DNA of 31,744 bases, taken from positions 1 to 31,744 of the forward strand of contig DFHY01000048.1 in assembly GCA_002371345.1 (NCBI GenBank), given 5' to 3'. The DNA comes from Lachnospiraceae bacterium UBA3711 (GTDB lineage Bacteria > Bacillota > Clostridia > Lachnospirales > Lachnospiraceae). A program made the position numbers and the translations under genes. The number at the start of each line of letters is the position of its first letter. Positions within the stretch are counted from its first letter, which is position 1. Below, piece by piece: positions 7,271 through 15,007 of the stretch. The notes below the pieces were generated by a model. The model saw only the letters and a list, made by a program, of their open reading frames with translations, had not been told where the DNA came from and did no database searches.

Positions 7271-8104
7271 ATGCTTCGTGAAGAGACAGTTGAGGAAATA
7301 TCAGACGGCAGGCTTTATACGGCAAATGACATGGTACGGGTCGGAACAAATGACTGCAGCGGCTGCAGCGACTGCTGCCGAATGGGTCCAGTGATCGTGC
7401 TGGATCCGCTGGACGTATTTGAACTGAACCGTTTTCTCGGCCGGAGCTTTGAAGAACTGCTGAACGATACGATAGAACTGAAGGTTATCGACGGGCTGAT
7501 CCTTCCCGTACTTAAGCTTGTGAAGGACAGCTCTCATGAAAAGACTCCGTCAAAGGTGCCGCAAGGCAGCGGTTCGTCTGAGACGCTGTCCTGCAATGCG
7601 CAGGGAAACCCGCTTTCTGCAGCAGGCGATACATCAGATGAGGCCATGGTGTGTCCGTATCTCGGGGATGACGGGCGCTGTTCCATCCATGACTTCAGGC
7701 CCGGCATCTGCCGCCTGTATCCTCTGGGCAGAAGCTGGGAGAACGGAGACTTTCATTATATTCTTCAGGTCAACGAGTGTACCCGCCCGGCGGTGACAAA
7801 GATGAAGGTGAGGAAATGGCTGGGGATCCCCGGCCTTTCCGCATATGAAGACTTCTGCAGAAGCTGGCACTCGGTTCTGGAAAAGACGCGCCTTCTTCTG
7901 GAGGGAACCGAACCGGACAGCGCTCTTCGACGACGGGTGTGCATTTACATACTCCGGCAGTTCTACATGTGCGACTGGAACGTGGACGACTTCTATTCCA
8001 CGTTCGAAGCAAGACGGGGCGAAGCCATGGGAAAGCTGGGATTCGCGCAGCCGGCACGCGGCACCTCGGCAGGTCTGCCGGCAGAGGATTTTGGATTACT
8101 CTGA
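7271..8104 (+). CDS. YkgJ-family Cys-cluster (zinc/iron-chelating) protein
   Basis: A 277-residue protein with the cysteine pattern of the YkgJ/UPF0153 family. Cys29, Cys32, Cys35 and Cys36 lie in TNDCSGCSDCCRMG. They are followed by Cys128 and Cys137 in MVCPYLGDDGRCSIHD, Cys147 in RPGICRLYPLG, and Cys170. Family members are thought to bind Zn or an Fe-S cluster, and their substrate is mostly unknown. Between about residues 88 and 123 there is a Ser/Gly-rich linker that looks like an insertion. No signal peptide is seen, so it is probably cytoplasmic. It follows trpA by 22 nt and is probably cotranscribed, though a tryptophan-related role is not evident. Family assignment is good; function is unknown. 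Confidence 0.82.
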   Translation: MLREETVEEISDGRLYTANDMVRVGTNDCSGCSDCCRMGPVIVLDPLDVFELNRFLGRSFEELLNDTIELKVIDGLILPVLKLVKDSSHEKTPSKVPQGSGSSETLSCNAQGNPLSAAGDTSDEAMVCPYLGDDGRCSIHDFRPGICRLYPLGRSWENGDFHYILQVNECTRPAVTKMKVRKWLGIPGLSAYEDFCRSWHSVLEKTRLLLEGTEPDSALRRRVCIYILRQFYMCDWNVDDFYSTFEARRGEAMGKLGFAQPARGTSAGLPAEDFGLL

Positions 8105-8116
8105 TGGCGGAATTGA

Positions 8117-8587
8117 ATGAAATGTGTTAGAATAACCCCCGTTATGGATACAATTAAAAACCTGTATACAAAATACCGCGAACTCATCGTCTATTTTATC
8201 ACCGGCGTACTCACCACCTTGGTGAACTGGGCTTCATATGCCGTCCTGGTCAGAATGGCCGGCTGGAGCGTGGCGGCGTCAAATACCGCCGCCTGGATCA
8301 TCGCCGTGATCTTTGCCTATGTCACGAACAAGCTCTGGGTATTCCGCAGCTACAGCTGGAAGATCGGCTTCGTGCTTCGCGAGGCCGCTCTTTTTATCGG
8401 CGCAAGGATACTGACGGGGATCTTCGAGATCGTGAGTGTTCCTTTTCTTGTGAATATAGGCCTCAGCCAGCCGCTCTTCGGTGTGAAGGGCATGTGGGCG
8501 AAGATACTGGTGAGCGTGGCAGTCATGGTGCTCAATTATGTTTTCTCCAAGCTGATCGTATTCCGGAATACCGGTGATAAGCAGTGA
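8117..8587 (+). CDS. GtrA-like membrane protein
   Basis: A 156-residue protein with four predicted membrane segments (roughly 23-43, 50-72, 90-112 and 122-145). It has the GtrA hallmarks YFITGVLTTLVNWASY near the start, FAYVTNKLWVFRS in the middle, and YVFSKLIVFR at the end. GtrA-type proteins are proposed flippases for polyprenyl-phosphate sugars and usually sit next to a GtrB-like glycosyltransferase, exactly as here (18-nt gap). The ATG at 8117 has GGCGGA upstream; an alternative start at 8144 (MDTIKNLY) would remove nine residues and matches family N-termini better, but lacks a ribosome site. Start uncertain, family solid. Confidence 0.88.
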   Translation: MKCVRITPVMDTIKNLYTKYRELIVYFITGVLTTLVNWASYAVLVRMAGWSVAASNTAAWIIAVIFAYVTNKLWVFRSYSWKIGFVLREAALFIGARILTGIFEIVSVPFLVNIGLSQPLFGVKGMWAKILVSVAVMVLNYVFSKLIVFRNTGDKQ

Positions 8588-8605
8588 CGGAACGGGGAGA
8601 TTCTC

Positions 8606-9514
8606 ATGCTTTCTGTAGTGATTCCTGCATATAACGAGGAGCTGATGGTCAGCAAGACCGCAAGTGTCTTGAGCGGGCTTCTGGAGCAAGAGCATATCCC
8701 GTATGAGCTGATCTTCATCGATGACGGGTCAAAGGACGGGACGTGGAGAGAGGTCTGCGAGGCACATTCTGAAAATGAAAATGTGCGGGGAATTCATTTT
8801 TCCCGCAACTTCGGCAAGGAGGCGGCGATCTTCGCGGGTCTGTCCGAGTCGCGAGGCGAGTGTGCCGCGGTCATGGACTGCGATCTGCAGCATCCTCCGG
8901 CAACCCTGGTGGAGATGTACCGGTGCTGGGAGGACGGCTTCGAGGTCGTCGAGGGAGTGAAGCGTACCCGCGGAAAGGAATCCGTGGCTCACCGGACGGC
9001 GACGGGAATCTTCTACGGGATTATGTCGAGAGCTGTAAAGATCGATATGTCACGGGCGTCAGACTTCAAGCTTCTGGACCGTAAGGCCGTGGACAGCCTG
9101 CTTGAGATGCCTGAGCGAAATGCATTCTTCCGCGCCATGAGCTCATGGATCGGATTCCGCCAGAAACAGGTTGAGTTTGACGTGCAGGAACGCGAGGCCG
9201 GGGAGTCAAAATGGTCCACCCGCAGGCTGGTATCCTACGCGATCAGCAATATAGTAGGCTATTCGACGGCGCCTATGCAGATAGTGACCGGGGCCGGAAT
9301 CGTTGTGTTCCTGCTCGCGATCGTGCTCGGCATTCAGACGCTTGTGCGGTACTGCACCGGGCATGCCGTGGAGGGCTTCACGACGGTCATACTGCTGATC
9401 CTGCTGATCGGGAGTGTGATCATGATCTCGCTTGGAATCATAGGCTACTACATAGCACGGATCTATGAGGAGACAAAGCGCAGGCCGAAGTATATCATTT
9501 CAAAGAAGATCTAA
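8606..9514 (+). CDS. GT2 glycosyltransferase, DPM1/GtrB-like, with two C-terminal membrane helices
   Basis: A 302-residue family 2 glycosyltransferase. It begins with LSVVIPAYNEE, then has FIDDGSKDGTW, FSRNFGKEAAI and the metal-binding Asp91-Cys-Asp93 in VMDCDLQHPP. KESVAHRTATGIFY and SRASDFKLLDR follow. Two hydrophobic segments (about 232-256 and 268-292) anchor the C-terminus. This architecture matches enzymes that load a sugar on undecaprenyl phosphate (GtrB, YkcC, DPM1 types). With the preceding GtrA-like flippase it forms a two-gene module for decorating a surface polymer, perhaps the polymer made by the next gene (inference). A strong hairpin terminator follows 36 nt after the stop. Confidence 0.92.
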   Translation: MLSVVIPAYNEELMVSKTASVLSGLLEQEHIPYELIFIDDGSKDGTWREVCEAHSENENVRGIHFSRNFGKEAAIFAGLSESRGECAAVMDCDLQHPPATLVEMYRCWEDGFEVVEGVKRTRGKESVAHRTATGIFYGIMSRAVKIDMSRASDFKLLDRKAVDSLLEMPERNAFFRAMSSWIGFRQKQVEFDVQEREAGESKWSTRRLVSYAISNIVGYSTAPMQIVTGAGIVVFLLAIVLGIQTLVRYCTGHAVEGFTTVILLILLIGSVIMISLGIIGYYIARIYEETKRRPKYIISKKI

Positions 9515-9550
9515 GACAGTTTCTGCACGGATTAATCAGTACTTCTACGG

Positions 9551-9579
9551 AAATGCAGCCCGTTCGCCGGGCTGCATTT
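9551..9579 (+). terminator. Intrinsic terminator of the trp/glycosyltransferase unit
   Basis: A perfect 12-bp stem pairs AAATGCAGCCCG (9551-9562) with CGGGCTGCATTT (9568-9579) around a 5-nt loop. It lies just after the glycosyltransferase gene and before a separate promoter. The T-run is short. Confidence 0.8.
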
Positions 9580-9615
9580 CTTCATGAATTAATTATGAAA
9601 AATGTTAACAGATTA

Positions 9616-9644
9616 TTGAGTACGAAGCATGAAACTGGTATAAT
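9616..9644 (+). promoter_or_regulatory. SigA-type promoter for the MdoB/LtaS-like gene
   Basis: A -35 TTGAGT (9616-9621) and a -10 TATAAT (9639-9644) are separated by 17 nt, with an extended -10 TGG just upstream. It lies about 34 nt before the ATG at 9678. Confidence 0.85.
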
Positions 9645-9677
9645 GCCTTTCGGTTTTTTATTGGAGCGAGGTTAAAT

Positions 9678-11747
9678 ATGAGTAGTAATGAAGCATTTGC
9701 GAGGGAAAAAACACGGACGAAGGTGATCCGGTTTCTTCTTTATTTTGTAATCACTTTCTTTGTGATCGCCGGAAGGAGCGCGCAGTGGGTTCTTCAGGAG
9801 TGGGGAGATCTGACTCTTGACGAGGTGCTGTTTACGATGACACAGCCGCTTACCGGAACGGATTCAGGTATCATCATGAGCTACTTCGTATACGCGGTCG
9901 TGCCGGGAGTTGTTATTCTGGTGGCTCTTATGGTGGTGGAACATATCTTCCTGATGAAGAAGCAGCCACCAAAGGGAAGCAGGACGAAGGATGAGAACGG
10001 AAAGAAGATCCGTGTTCCGGCTGAACTGACGCCTGAGATGGAGTCTGAGCTCAGGGCGGACCATGAGAAGAAGAACACCAGGGTCAGAAGCATTCTGAGA
10101 GCCTGGCTCCTGCCCGCATGCGGCGTGGCGGCGGCAGTTTTCGGCATTATCCAGATATCGGGACTGTGGATAAAGCTTGGCGTATCTGAGCATCTGAGCT
10201 CTCTCGGCGAGGAATCCACGTGGATTGAGGACAACTATGCGGATCCGAAGTCGGTGAAGCTTACCTTCCCCGAGAAGAAGCGCAACCTGATATACATATT
10301 CCTGGAATCCATGGAGGTGTCATACTCCGACAAGAAGAGCGGCGGACTCTTCGATACGAACTACATTCCGCGCCTTACGAAGCTGTCCGAGGAAAATGAG
10401 AACTTCTCCGGCAAGGACAAGACGGTTCTCGACGGAGGCAATTCTCTCAAGTATACGACCTGGACAATGGGAGGAATGTTCGCGGCTACCAGCGGACTTC
10501 CGCTGAAGATCCCGCTTGAGCTCAAGGGCGTCGGCACCAACTTCATGAACACACAGACATCGTTCTTCTCGGATCTCACCTGCCTGGGAGACATCCTTGA
10601 GGCTGAGGGCTACGATATGAACATGAGCTTCGGCTCTGACGCGACCTTCGGAGGAAGGCGTCTGTGCTTCACTGAGCACGGAAATTTCAACTTCTATGAC
10701 TGGAAGCACTACACTACCAACGGCGAGCTGCCGAGCGATTACAAGGTATGGTGGGGATTCGAGGATGAGAAGCTGTTTAACTTCGCGAAGGACAGGCTGA
10801 CACAACTCGGAGAGGGCGACAAGCCCTTCGACTTCACGATGCTTACGGTGGATACGCATTATCCTGACGGCTATGTCTGTGATCTGTGCGGAGATGAGTA
10901 TGACACTCAGTACGCCAATGTCATCAAATGCTCCGACAACCAGGTTGCGGATTTTGTGGAATGGTGCCAGCAGCAGCCTTGGTATGAGAATACGACTATC
11001 ATCCTGTCAGGCGATCATCCGACCATGAACAAGGAGTTCTGCTCATCGGCGTCTTACGATTACCGCAGGAAGGTATACACTGCGTACATCAATGCTCCGA
11101 TCACTCCGGAACGTGACGATTACAGAGAATTTGCCACGGTTGACAACTTCCCGACCACTCTGGCTGCTCTTGGCGTTGAGATCGAGGGCAACCGCCTCGG
11201 CCTCGGCACGAACCTGTTCTCATCCGAGGACACGCTTGTGGAGCGTGACGGCCTGGACTTTGTGAATACAGAGCTTCAGAAGGCGTCAGAGTGGATGGAT
11301 AAGCAGTCCAACCTGCAGGAGGTCTCCGCTGATATCGAGTATCGCGATTATGATCCGGAAACTCAGACCATCACGATGGTTCTCACGAATGTGACGAGTG
11401 ATGAGGTTGACAGTTTCCATGTGTCGATGCATATGTACGGCTACATCATAAACGGTAAGGACTATGTATCATGGTCTGATTCTGTGGAGGAGAAACCGGG
11501 AGAGCATGTGGTCACGATAAAGATTCCGACTGACAAGGCCTTCAACGGCAGGATCAAGATACAGCCGCACTGCATGATAGACGGCGTCAGAGGCATTCAC
11601 CTCGATACGCATTATTATCATCTGTCATATGACGAGGGCGGCGCGAACGCGGAAGCGTACCAGTGCGACCGCTATGGAGAAGAGCTGAAGCAGCCGACCT
11701 TCTGGGATAAGGTTGCGCAGTGGTGGTCAGGACTGTGGCCGCTGTAA
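9678..11747 (+). CDS. LTA synthase / phosphoglycerol transferase (MdoB-type) family protein
   Basis: A 689-residue membrane enzyme of the alkaline-phosphatase/sulfatase superfamily. Three N-terminal membrane segments (about 15-32, 64-92 and 143-163) enclose a charged cytoplasmic stretch, and the catalytic domain lies outside. Metal-site residues visible are Glu210 in IYIFLESME, the candidate nucleophile Thr260/Thr261 in KYTTWTMGGM, His394 in TVDTHYPDG and Asp446-His447 in SGDHPTM. The TTWTMGGM form resembles MdoB/OpgB more than LtaS. A C-terminal beta-rich extension of roughly 140 residues follows the catalytic core. It probably transfers glycerol phosphate from phosphatidylglycerol to a surface glycan or lipoteichoic acid; the acceptor is unknown. 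It has its own promoter and terminator. Confidence 0.9.
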   Translation: MSSNEAFAREKTRTKVIRFLLYFVITFFVIAGRSAQWVLQEWGDLTLDEVLFTMTQPLTGTDSGIIMSYFVYAVVPGVVILVALMVVEHIFLMKKQPPKGSRTKDENGKKIRVPAELTPEMESELRADHEKKNTRVRSILRAWLLPACGVAAAVFGIIQISGLWIKLGVSEHLSSLGEESTWIEDNYADPKSVKLTFPEKKRNLIYIFLESMEVSYSDKKSGGLFDTNYIPRLTKLSEENENFSGKDKTVLDGGNSLKYTTWTMGGMFAATSGLPLKIPLELKGVGTNFMNTQTSFFSDLTCLGDILEAEGYDMNMSFGSDATFGGRRLCFTEHGNFNFYDWKHYTTNGELPSDYKVWWGFEDEKLFNFAKDRLTQLGEGDKPFDFTMLTVDTHYPDGYVCDLCGDEYDTQYANVIKCSDNQVADFVEWCQQQPWYENTTIILSGDHPTMNKEFCSSASYDYRRKVYTAYINAPITPERDDYREFATVDNFPTTLAALGVEIEGNRLGLGTNLFSSEDTLVERDGLDFVNTELQKASEWMDKQSNLQEVSADIEYRDYDPETQTITMVLTNVTSDEVDSFHVSMHMYGYIINGKDYVSWSDSVEEKPGEHVVTIKIPTDKAFNGRIKIQPHCMIDGVRGIHLDTHYYHLSYDEGGANAEAYQCDRYGEELKQPTFWDKVAQWWSGLWPL

Positions 11748-11780
11748 AGCTTACAGGCTGTGATTAATCAGCCTTAATTC

Positions 11781-11824
11781 CTCAGCTTTGACCGGCTGCG
11801 AAGGCGCAGCCGGTCAAAGCTGAG
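11781..11824. terminator. Bidirectional terminator with a 20-bp perfect stem
   Basis: The arms 11781-11800 and 11805-11824 are perfect reverse complements around the tetraloop AAGG. The hairpin lies between the convergent MdoB-like and dCMP deaminase genes and can serve both; TCTTTATTAT follows on the + side. Confidence 0.85.
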
Positions 11825-11833
11825 TCTTTATTA

Positions 11834-12328
11834 TCACAGGCTGATCTCTATCTTCCGCCCTGTCGGCTGATACCTGCAGCATCTGACTCCTGCGGCGTTG
11901 AGCATCCTCAGCGACGCGATATTGTTCGGCGCGTCACGGTACTTGTCGTCCCCGTAGATAACCGTGCGGATGCCGGACTGAATCACCGCCTTGGCGCATT
12001 CATTGCACGGGAAGAGGGTGACGTACAGCCTCGCTCCCTCAAGCCCCGGGCCGCGGTAATTGAGTATCGCGTTCAACTCACTGTGGACAGAGTACGGATA
12101 CTTTGTCTTCAGCTCGTCACCGTCGTCGGCGCTGCGCACCCAAGGAAATTCGTCGTCAGAGCATCCGTTGGGAAGACCGTTGTAGCCCATGGACAGGATC
12201 TTGTTGTCGCTGCTGACTATGCAGGCTCCGACCTGAGTGTTTGGATCCTTGGACCTGAGAGCGGCCAGGTGCGCGACTCCCATAAAATACTCGTCCCAGG
12301 AAATATAATCTTTTCTCTTATCGCTCAT
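11834..12328 (-). CDS. comEB: Deoxycytidylate (dCMP) deaminase, ComEB-like
   Basis: This zinc enzyme deaminates dCMP to dUMP, feeding thymidylate synthesis. It has 164 residues from the ATG at 12328, which has GGGAG upstream; a longer reading from 12367 adds 13 unmatched residues. The zinc site is His82-Ser-Glu84 (HSELNA, with the proton-shuttling Glu) plus Cys108 and Cys111 (PCNEC). MGYNGLPNG and the N-terminal SWDEYFMGVAHLAALRSKDP are family hallmarks. It is transcribed from a separate promoter downstream of upp, a second pyrimidine gene. The symbol follows Bacillus; no competence genes are nearby. Confidence 0.93.
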   Translation of the reverse strand: MSDKRKDYISWDEYFMGVAHLAALRSKDPNTQVGACIVSSDNKILSMGYNGLPNGCSDDEFPWVRSADDGDELKTKYPYSVHSELNAILNYRGPGLEGARLYVTLFPCNECAKAVIQSGIRTVIYGDDKYRDAPNNIASLRMLNAAGVRCCRYQPTGRKIEISL

Positions 12329-12369
12329 GTCACACTCCCGATTAATAATAAATACCTGAGGATACACTG

Positions 12370-12378
12370 ATTATATCA
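12370..12378 (-). promoter_or_regulatory. Extended -10 promoter for dCMP deaminase
   Basis: On the - strand TGATATAAT (TGA then TATAAT, 12378 down to 12370) lies about 42 nt before the ATG at 12328. No good -35 box is visible at 16-18 nt, so it would depend on the extended -10. It overlaps one arm of an imperfectly spaced inverted repeat (12377-12387 / 12411-12421). Confidence 0.5.
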
Positions 12379-12443
12379 GCGTTTCCTTCGAGCCCTTGGC
12401 GGATTGCGTCAGGAAACGCTGAAGTGGAACAGATTAACAATAC

Positions 12444-12466
12444 GGCCGCCTTGTAATAAGGCGGCC
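12444..12466 (-). terminator. Terminator after upp
   Basis: A perfect 9-bp stem pairs GGCCGCCTT (12444-12452) with AAGGCGGCC (12458-12466) around a 5-nt loop. It is 18 nt past the upp stop on the - strand; the following sequence (GTATTGTTAAT) is only moderately T-rich. Confidence 0.65.
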
Positions 12467-12484
12467 ATGATACAACACGTGTTT

Positions 12485-13114
12485 TTACTTCGTACCGAAG
12501 ATGCGGTCTCCCGCGTCGCCAAGACCGGGAACGATGTATCCGTGGTCATTGAGATGTTCGTCAAGAGCCGCGATATAGATATCGACATCAGGATGGTCCT
12601 TCTGAAGACGCTCAACGCCCTCCGGCGCGGCGATGATGTTCATGAGACGGATATGCCGGCAGCCGTGCTCCTTGAGCATGGTGATTGCTGCCGAGGCGCT
12701 GCCTCCGGTCGCGAGCATGGGATCGACCACGAAGACCTCTCTCTCGCCGCAGTCCTCAGGGAGCTTGCAGTAGTACTCAACCGGCTCGAGAGTCTCGGGA
12801 TCACGGTAGAGTCCGATGTGCCCTACCTTTGCCGCCGGGATCATGGTCAGAACACCGTCGACCATTCCAAGTCCGGCGCGCAGGATCGGGATGACCGCGA
12901 GCTTGCGTCCTGACAGCTCTTTGACGGTGGTCTTCGAGATCGGGGTTTCAATCTCGACATTCGACATCTTCAGGTCACGGGTCGCCTCATAGCACATAAG
13001 CCCGGCAATTTCGGATACGATCGTCCTGAAGTCCTTGGTTCCGACTTCCTTCCGACGGATAACTCCGACCTTGTGCTGAATCAGCGGATGATCAAGAATC
13101 ATAACTTTTGACAT
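12485..13114 (-). CDS. upp: Uracil phosphoribosyltransferase
   Basis: This salvage enzyme makes UMP from uracil and PRPP. At 209 residues it is the standard bacterial length. The PRPP loop is VVDPMLATGGSA at 129-140, and the uracil-binding C-terminus YIVPGLGDAGDR is present. ETPISKT and IPILRAGLGM match the family. The ATG is preceded by AAGGAGG on the - strand. It is the third gene of the sua5-phosphatase-like-upp series and is followed by a hairpin. No PyrR-binding or riboswitch-like leader is apparent in the 76 nt upstream, which hold only a small imperfect hairpin. Confidence 0.97.
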   Translation of the reverse strand: MSKVMILDHPLIQHKVGVIRRKEVGTKDFRTIVSEIAGLMCYEATRDLKMSNVEIETPISKTTVKELSGRKLAVIPILRAGLGMVDGVLTMIPAAKVGHIGLYRDPETLEPVEYYCKLPEDCGEREVFVVDPMLATGGSASAAITMLKEHGCRHIRLMNIIAAPEGVERLQKDHPDVDIYIAALDEHLNDHGYIVPGLGDAGDRIFGTK

Positions 13115-13190
13115 TTCAGACCTCCTTATACGGTTGCATCGGTGCTAAATGCTCTTGCCTGTTGTCGGGGAAGCCCCTGCGCGGGGTTCC

Positions 13191-13679
13191 TCAGATATCC
13201 TCTCGCATCGAGTCCTGCTGGAGCCGGGTCTCCTCCATACTCAGGATCTTTGACAGCCGAAGGACATATACCTTTAACGTCTCATATGTGCGGTTGTAAT
13301 CCGCAAGGCTTCCGCCGTACGGATCTTCTATATCTTCATCCGCCTGGATATACGAGGCGAGGGTAAACACGTTGCGGGCGTTCTCCTGATCTTTCAGAAG
13401 GCGTTCCATCTGATGGGTATCCATAGTCAGGATCAGGGTGCGGTCATCGAAGTCATCCTCGGTCAGCTGTTCGCTGACGTGATCCTTCATGGACAGTGAG
13501 TGGCTGACCAGAACCGCCTCGGCTTTTGGGTTGATAGGTTCCGGAAACAGAACGACGAGCCCCTTCGAGGTGATCAGTATATCTTCAAGAAGAAATTCCT
13601 GCTGCAGGATCGCCTCCGCCATCGGACTTGTCGAGGTGTCACTCTCGCTGACAAAGATCAGTTTATCATAGTGTTTCAT
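13191..13679 (-). CDS. Catalytically degenerate low-molecular-weight phosphatase-fold protein
   Basis: A 162-residue homologue of LMW protein tyrosine/arginine phosphatases (YwlE/Wzb fold). The family P-loop reads VCxGNxCRSPMAE; here it is VSESDTSTSPMAE. Ser11 replaces the nucleophilic Cys, Thr17 replaces the phosphate-binding Arg, and Gly, Asn and the second Cys are also changed. The codons AGC and ACA are one base from Cys (TGC) and Arg (AGA). The acid-loop Asp119-Pro120 and the rest of the fold remain, and there is no frameshift or stop. It should therefore be unable to act by the usual phosphocysteine mechanism, but may still bind a partner. It starts 12 nt after sua5 with an AGGAAGG ribosome site; in Bacillus ywlE sits near ywlC (sua5) too. 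Confidence 0.85.
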   Translation of the reverse strand: MKHYDKLIFVSESDTSTSPMAEAILQQEFLLEDILITSKGLVVLFPEPINPKAEAVLVSHSLSMKDHVSEQLTEDDFDDRTLILTMDTHQMERLLKDQENARNVFTLASYIQADEDIEDPYGGSLADYNRTYETLKVYVLRLSKILSMEETRLQQDSMREDI

Positions 13680-13691
13680 GACGAAACCTTC

Positions 13692-14738
13692 CTATACCTT
13701 GAGAATGTGGTGTCCCGCCGCTTTGATCAGGCGGTTCATAATGGCCATCCCGATCCGGGGGGTGTCAAATGATTCGGAATAGATCACGTCGACGCCGAGA
13801 TCATCGAACTCACGCAGAATCCCGAACAGATGACGTGATATCGTGATCTCTCTGGCGCGGCTTCCCGCCGACCGTACGATCCCGCAGCTGTATGAAGAGG
13901 CGTCCTCATCCGCGGCGATGATACCGCAGGCCTGTCCGCGTGAGATTGCTTCGCGCGCCATGGACTCTATGGCCGCGCGCACATTTTCCTCACTGCCCTC
14001 GACGATGGTGAGCTCCGCCTTCGGGGCGTAATGCCGGTACTTCATGCCGGGAGCCTTGGGGCGGAATGAGGGATCATCACTGTGAAGCCCCGGGTCCATG
14101 CGGACTTCTCCGAGAACATCCCTGAGCATATCAAGACTGATATATCCGGGACGCAGGACCATAGGCACGCTTTCGGTGAGATCGATGATTGTCGATTCCA
14201 GGCCGATTCCAACGCTGCCGCCGTCTATTATCATATCGATCTTTCCGTCAAGATCGTCCATGACATGCTTCGCCGTGGTTGGACTTGGCCTTCCGGAGGT
14301 GTTCGCGCTTGGAGCCGCGATGTAGCCTCCCCCGGATTCTATCAGCGCGAGGGCGATGTCATGATCGGGCATCCTGACCGCAACAGTATCCAGACCGCCG
14401 GTAACTGATAATGGAACATGGGCGCTTCTCGGCATGATCATGGTAAGAGGCCCGGGCCAGAAAGCATCCGCGAGCATAAGAGCCTGCCCGGGAACCTCGC
14501 CGACAATATAGTCAAGACTTTCCATGCCGGAAATATGGACGATCAGCGGGTTGTCGGAGGGGCGGCCCTTGGCGCTGTAGATCCGCGCCGAAGCTTCCGG
14601 GTCAAGAGCGTTGCCGCCGAGCCCGTAAACCGTCTCGGTCGGAAATGCGACCAGGCCGCCTGACTTTATTATGCTCCCTGCCTTTTCCATGAGACCTTTG
14701 TCAACGCCGCGCCTCATGTCAGCCAATATTGTTTCCAT
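13692..14738 (-). CDS. ywlC: L-threonylcarbamoyladenylate synthase (Sua5/YwlC type)
   Basis: This enzyme makes threonylcarbamoyl-AMP for the t6A37 modification of ANN-decoding tRNAs. It has 348 residues from the ATG at 14738, which has GAGAGG before it. The YrdC domain comes first: GGLVAFPTETVYGLG at about 28-42, AKGRPSDNPLIVH, PSANTSGRPSPTTA and GLESTIIDL. The Sua5-type C-terminal domain follows, after the linker APGMKYRHYAPKAEL. A longer reading from 14864 adds 42 residues without a ribosome site and crosses the leader, so it is rejected. It leads the sua5-phosphatase-like-upp unit. Confidence 0.95.
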   Translation of the reverse strand: METILADMRRGVDKGLMEKAGSIIKSGGLVAFPTETVYGLGGNALDPEASARIYSAKGRPSDNPLIVHISGMESLDYIVGEVPGQALMLADAFWPGPLTMIMPRSAHVPLSVTGGLDTVAVRMPDHDIALALIESGGGYIAAPSANTSGRPSPTTAKHVMDDLDGKIDMIIDGGSVGIGLESTIIDLTESVPMVLRPGYISLDMLRDVLGEVRMDPGLHSDDPSFRPKAPGMKYRHYAPKAELTIVEGSEENVRAAIESMAREAISRGQACGIIAADEDASSYSCGIVRSAGSRAREITISRHLFGILREFDDLGVDVIYSESFDTPRIGMAIMNRLIKAAGHHILKV

Positions 14739-14879
14739 AGATCCTCTCAAAACTATGATTATGATTAATCGCCGGACGCGATTGTTGATCTCTCCGCGCT
14801 CTGCTGTCTTAATACCGCTCGGGCCGGCACTGTACAGGCGTCCGAAGGACGTTATGCCCGACACATTTTCATCGGTGCA

Positions 14880-14908
14880 ATTATATCACGCGCACATGCT
14901 CATGTGAA
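14880..14908 (-). promoter_or_regulatory. Promoter of the sua5 unit, with a palindrome over the -35
   Basis: On the - strand TTCACA (14908-14903) and TATAAT (14885-14880) are 17 nt apart, with an extended -10 TGA. CACATG-CT-CATGTG (14893-14906) is a perfect 6-2-6 palindrome overlapping the -35 and spacer and could be an operator. The leader to the ATG is about 135 nt. Confidence 0.7.
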
Positions 14909-14960
14909 GAAATAACCTGAGCCGGATGTCCCGCAACATTTCTGATGCATTTTCCTGAGA

Positions 14961-14982
14961 TTGTGATATACTGGCTTATAAT
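14961..14982 (+). promoter_or_regulatory. Candidate promoter of the S1-domain gene
   Basis: Two overlapping -10 candidates occur: TGATATACT (extended -10, 14964-14972) and TATAAT (14977-14982). No clear -35 box accompanies either. TAGGAGG at 14991-14997 and the ATG at 15008 follow. Confidence 0.4.
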
Positions 14983-15007
14983 GAATTTTTTAGGAGGACC
15001 GTCTGTT

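Noticed and set aside
8128..8133. Promoter -10 (TAGAAT) in front of the GtrA-like gene
   Set aside because: No -35 box at a usable distance, and it lies inside or at the start of the gene.
12377..12421. Terminator formed by CAGCGTTTCCT / AGGAAACGCTG
   Set aside because: The loop is 23 nt and there is no T-run; the left arm overlaps the dCMP deaminase promoter, so its role is unclear.
13169..13191. Attenuator hairpin between the phosphatase-like gene and upp
   Set aside because: The GGAAGCCCC/GGGGTTCC pairing is imperfect (bulged) and lacks a T-run, so it is too weak to list as a terminator.
14739..14864. Longer Sua5 reading from 14864
   Set aside because: It adds 42 non-homologous residues (VRRLIIIIV...) from the leader; ATG at 14738 has a ribosome site and a family N-terminus.
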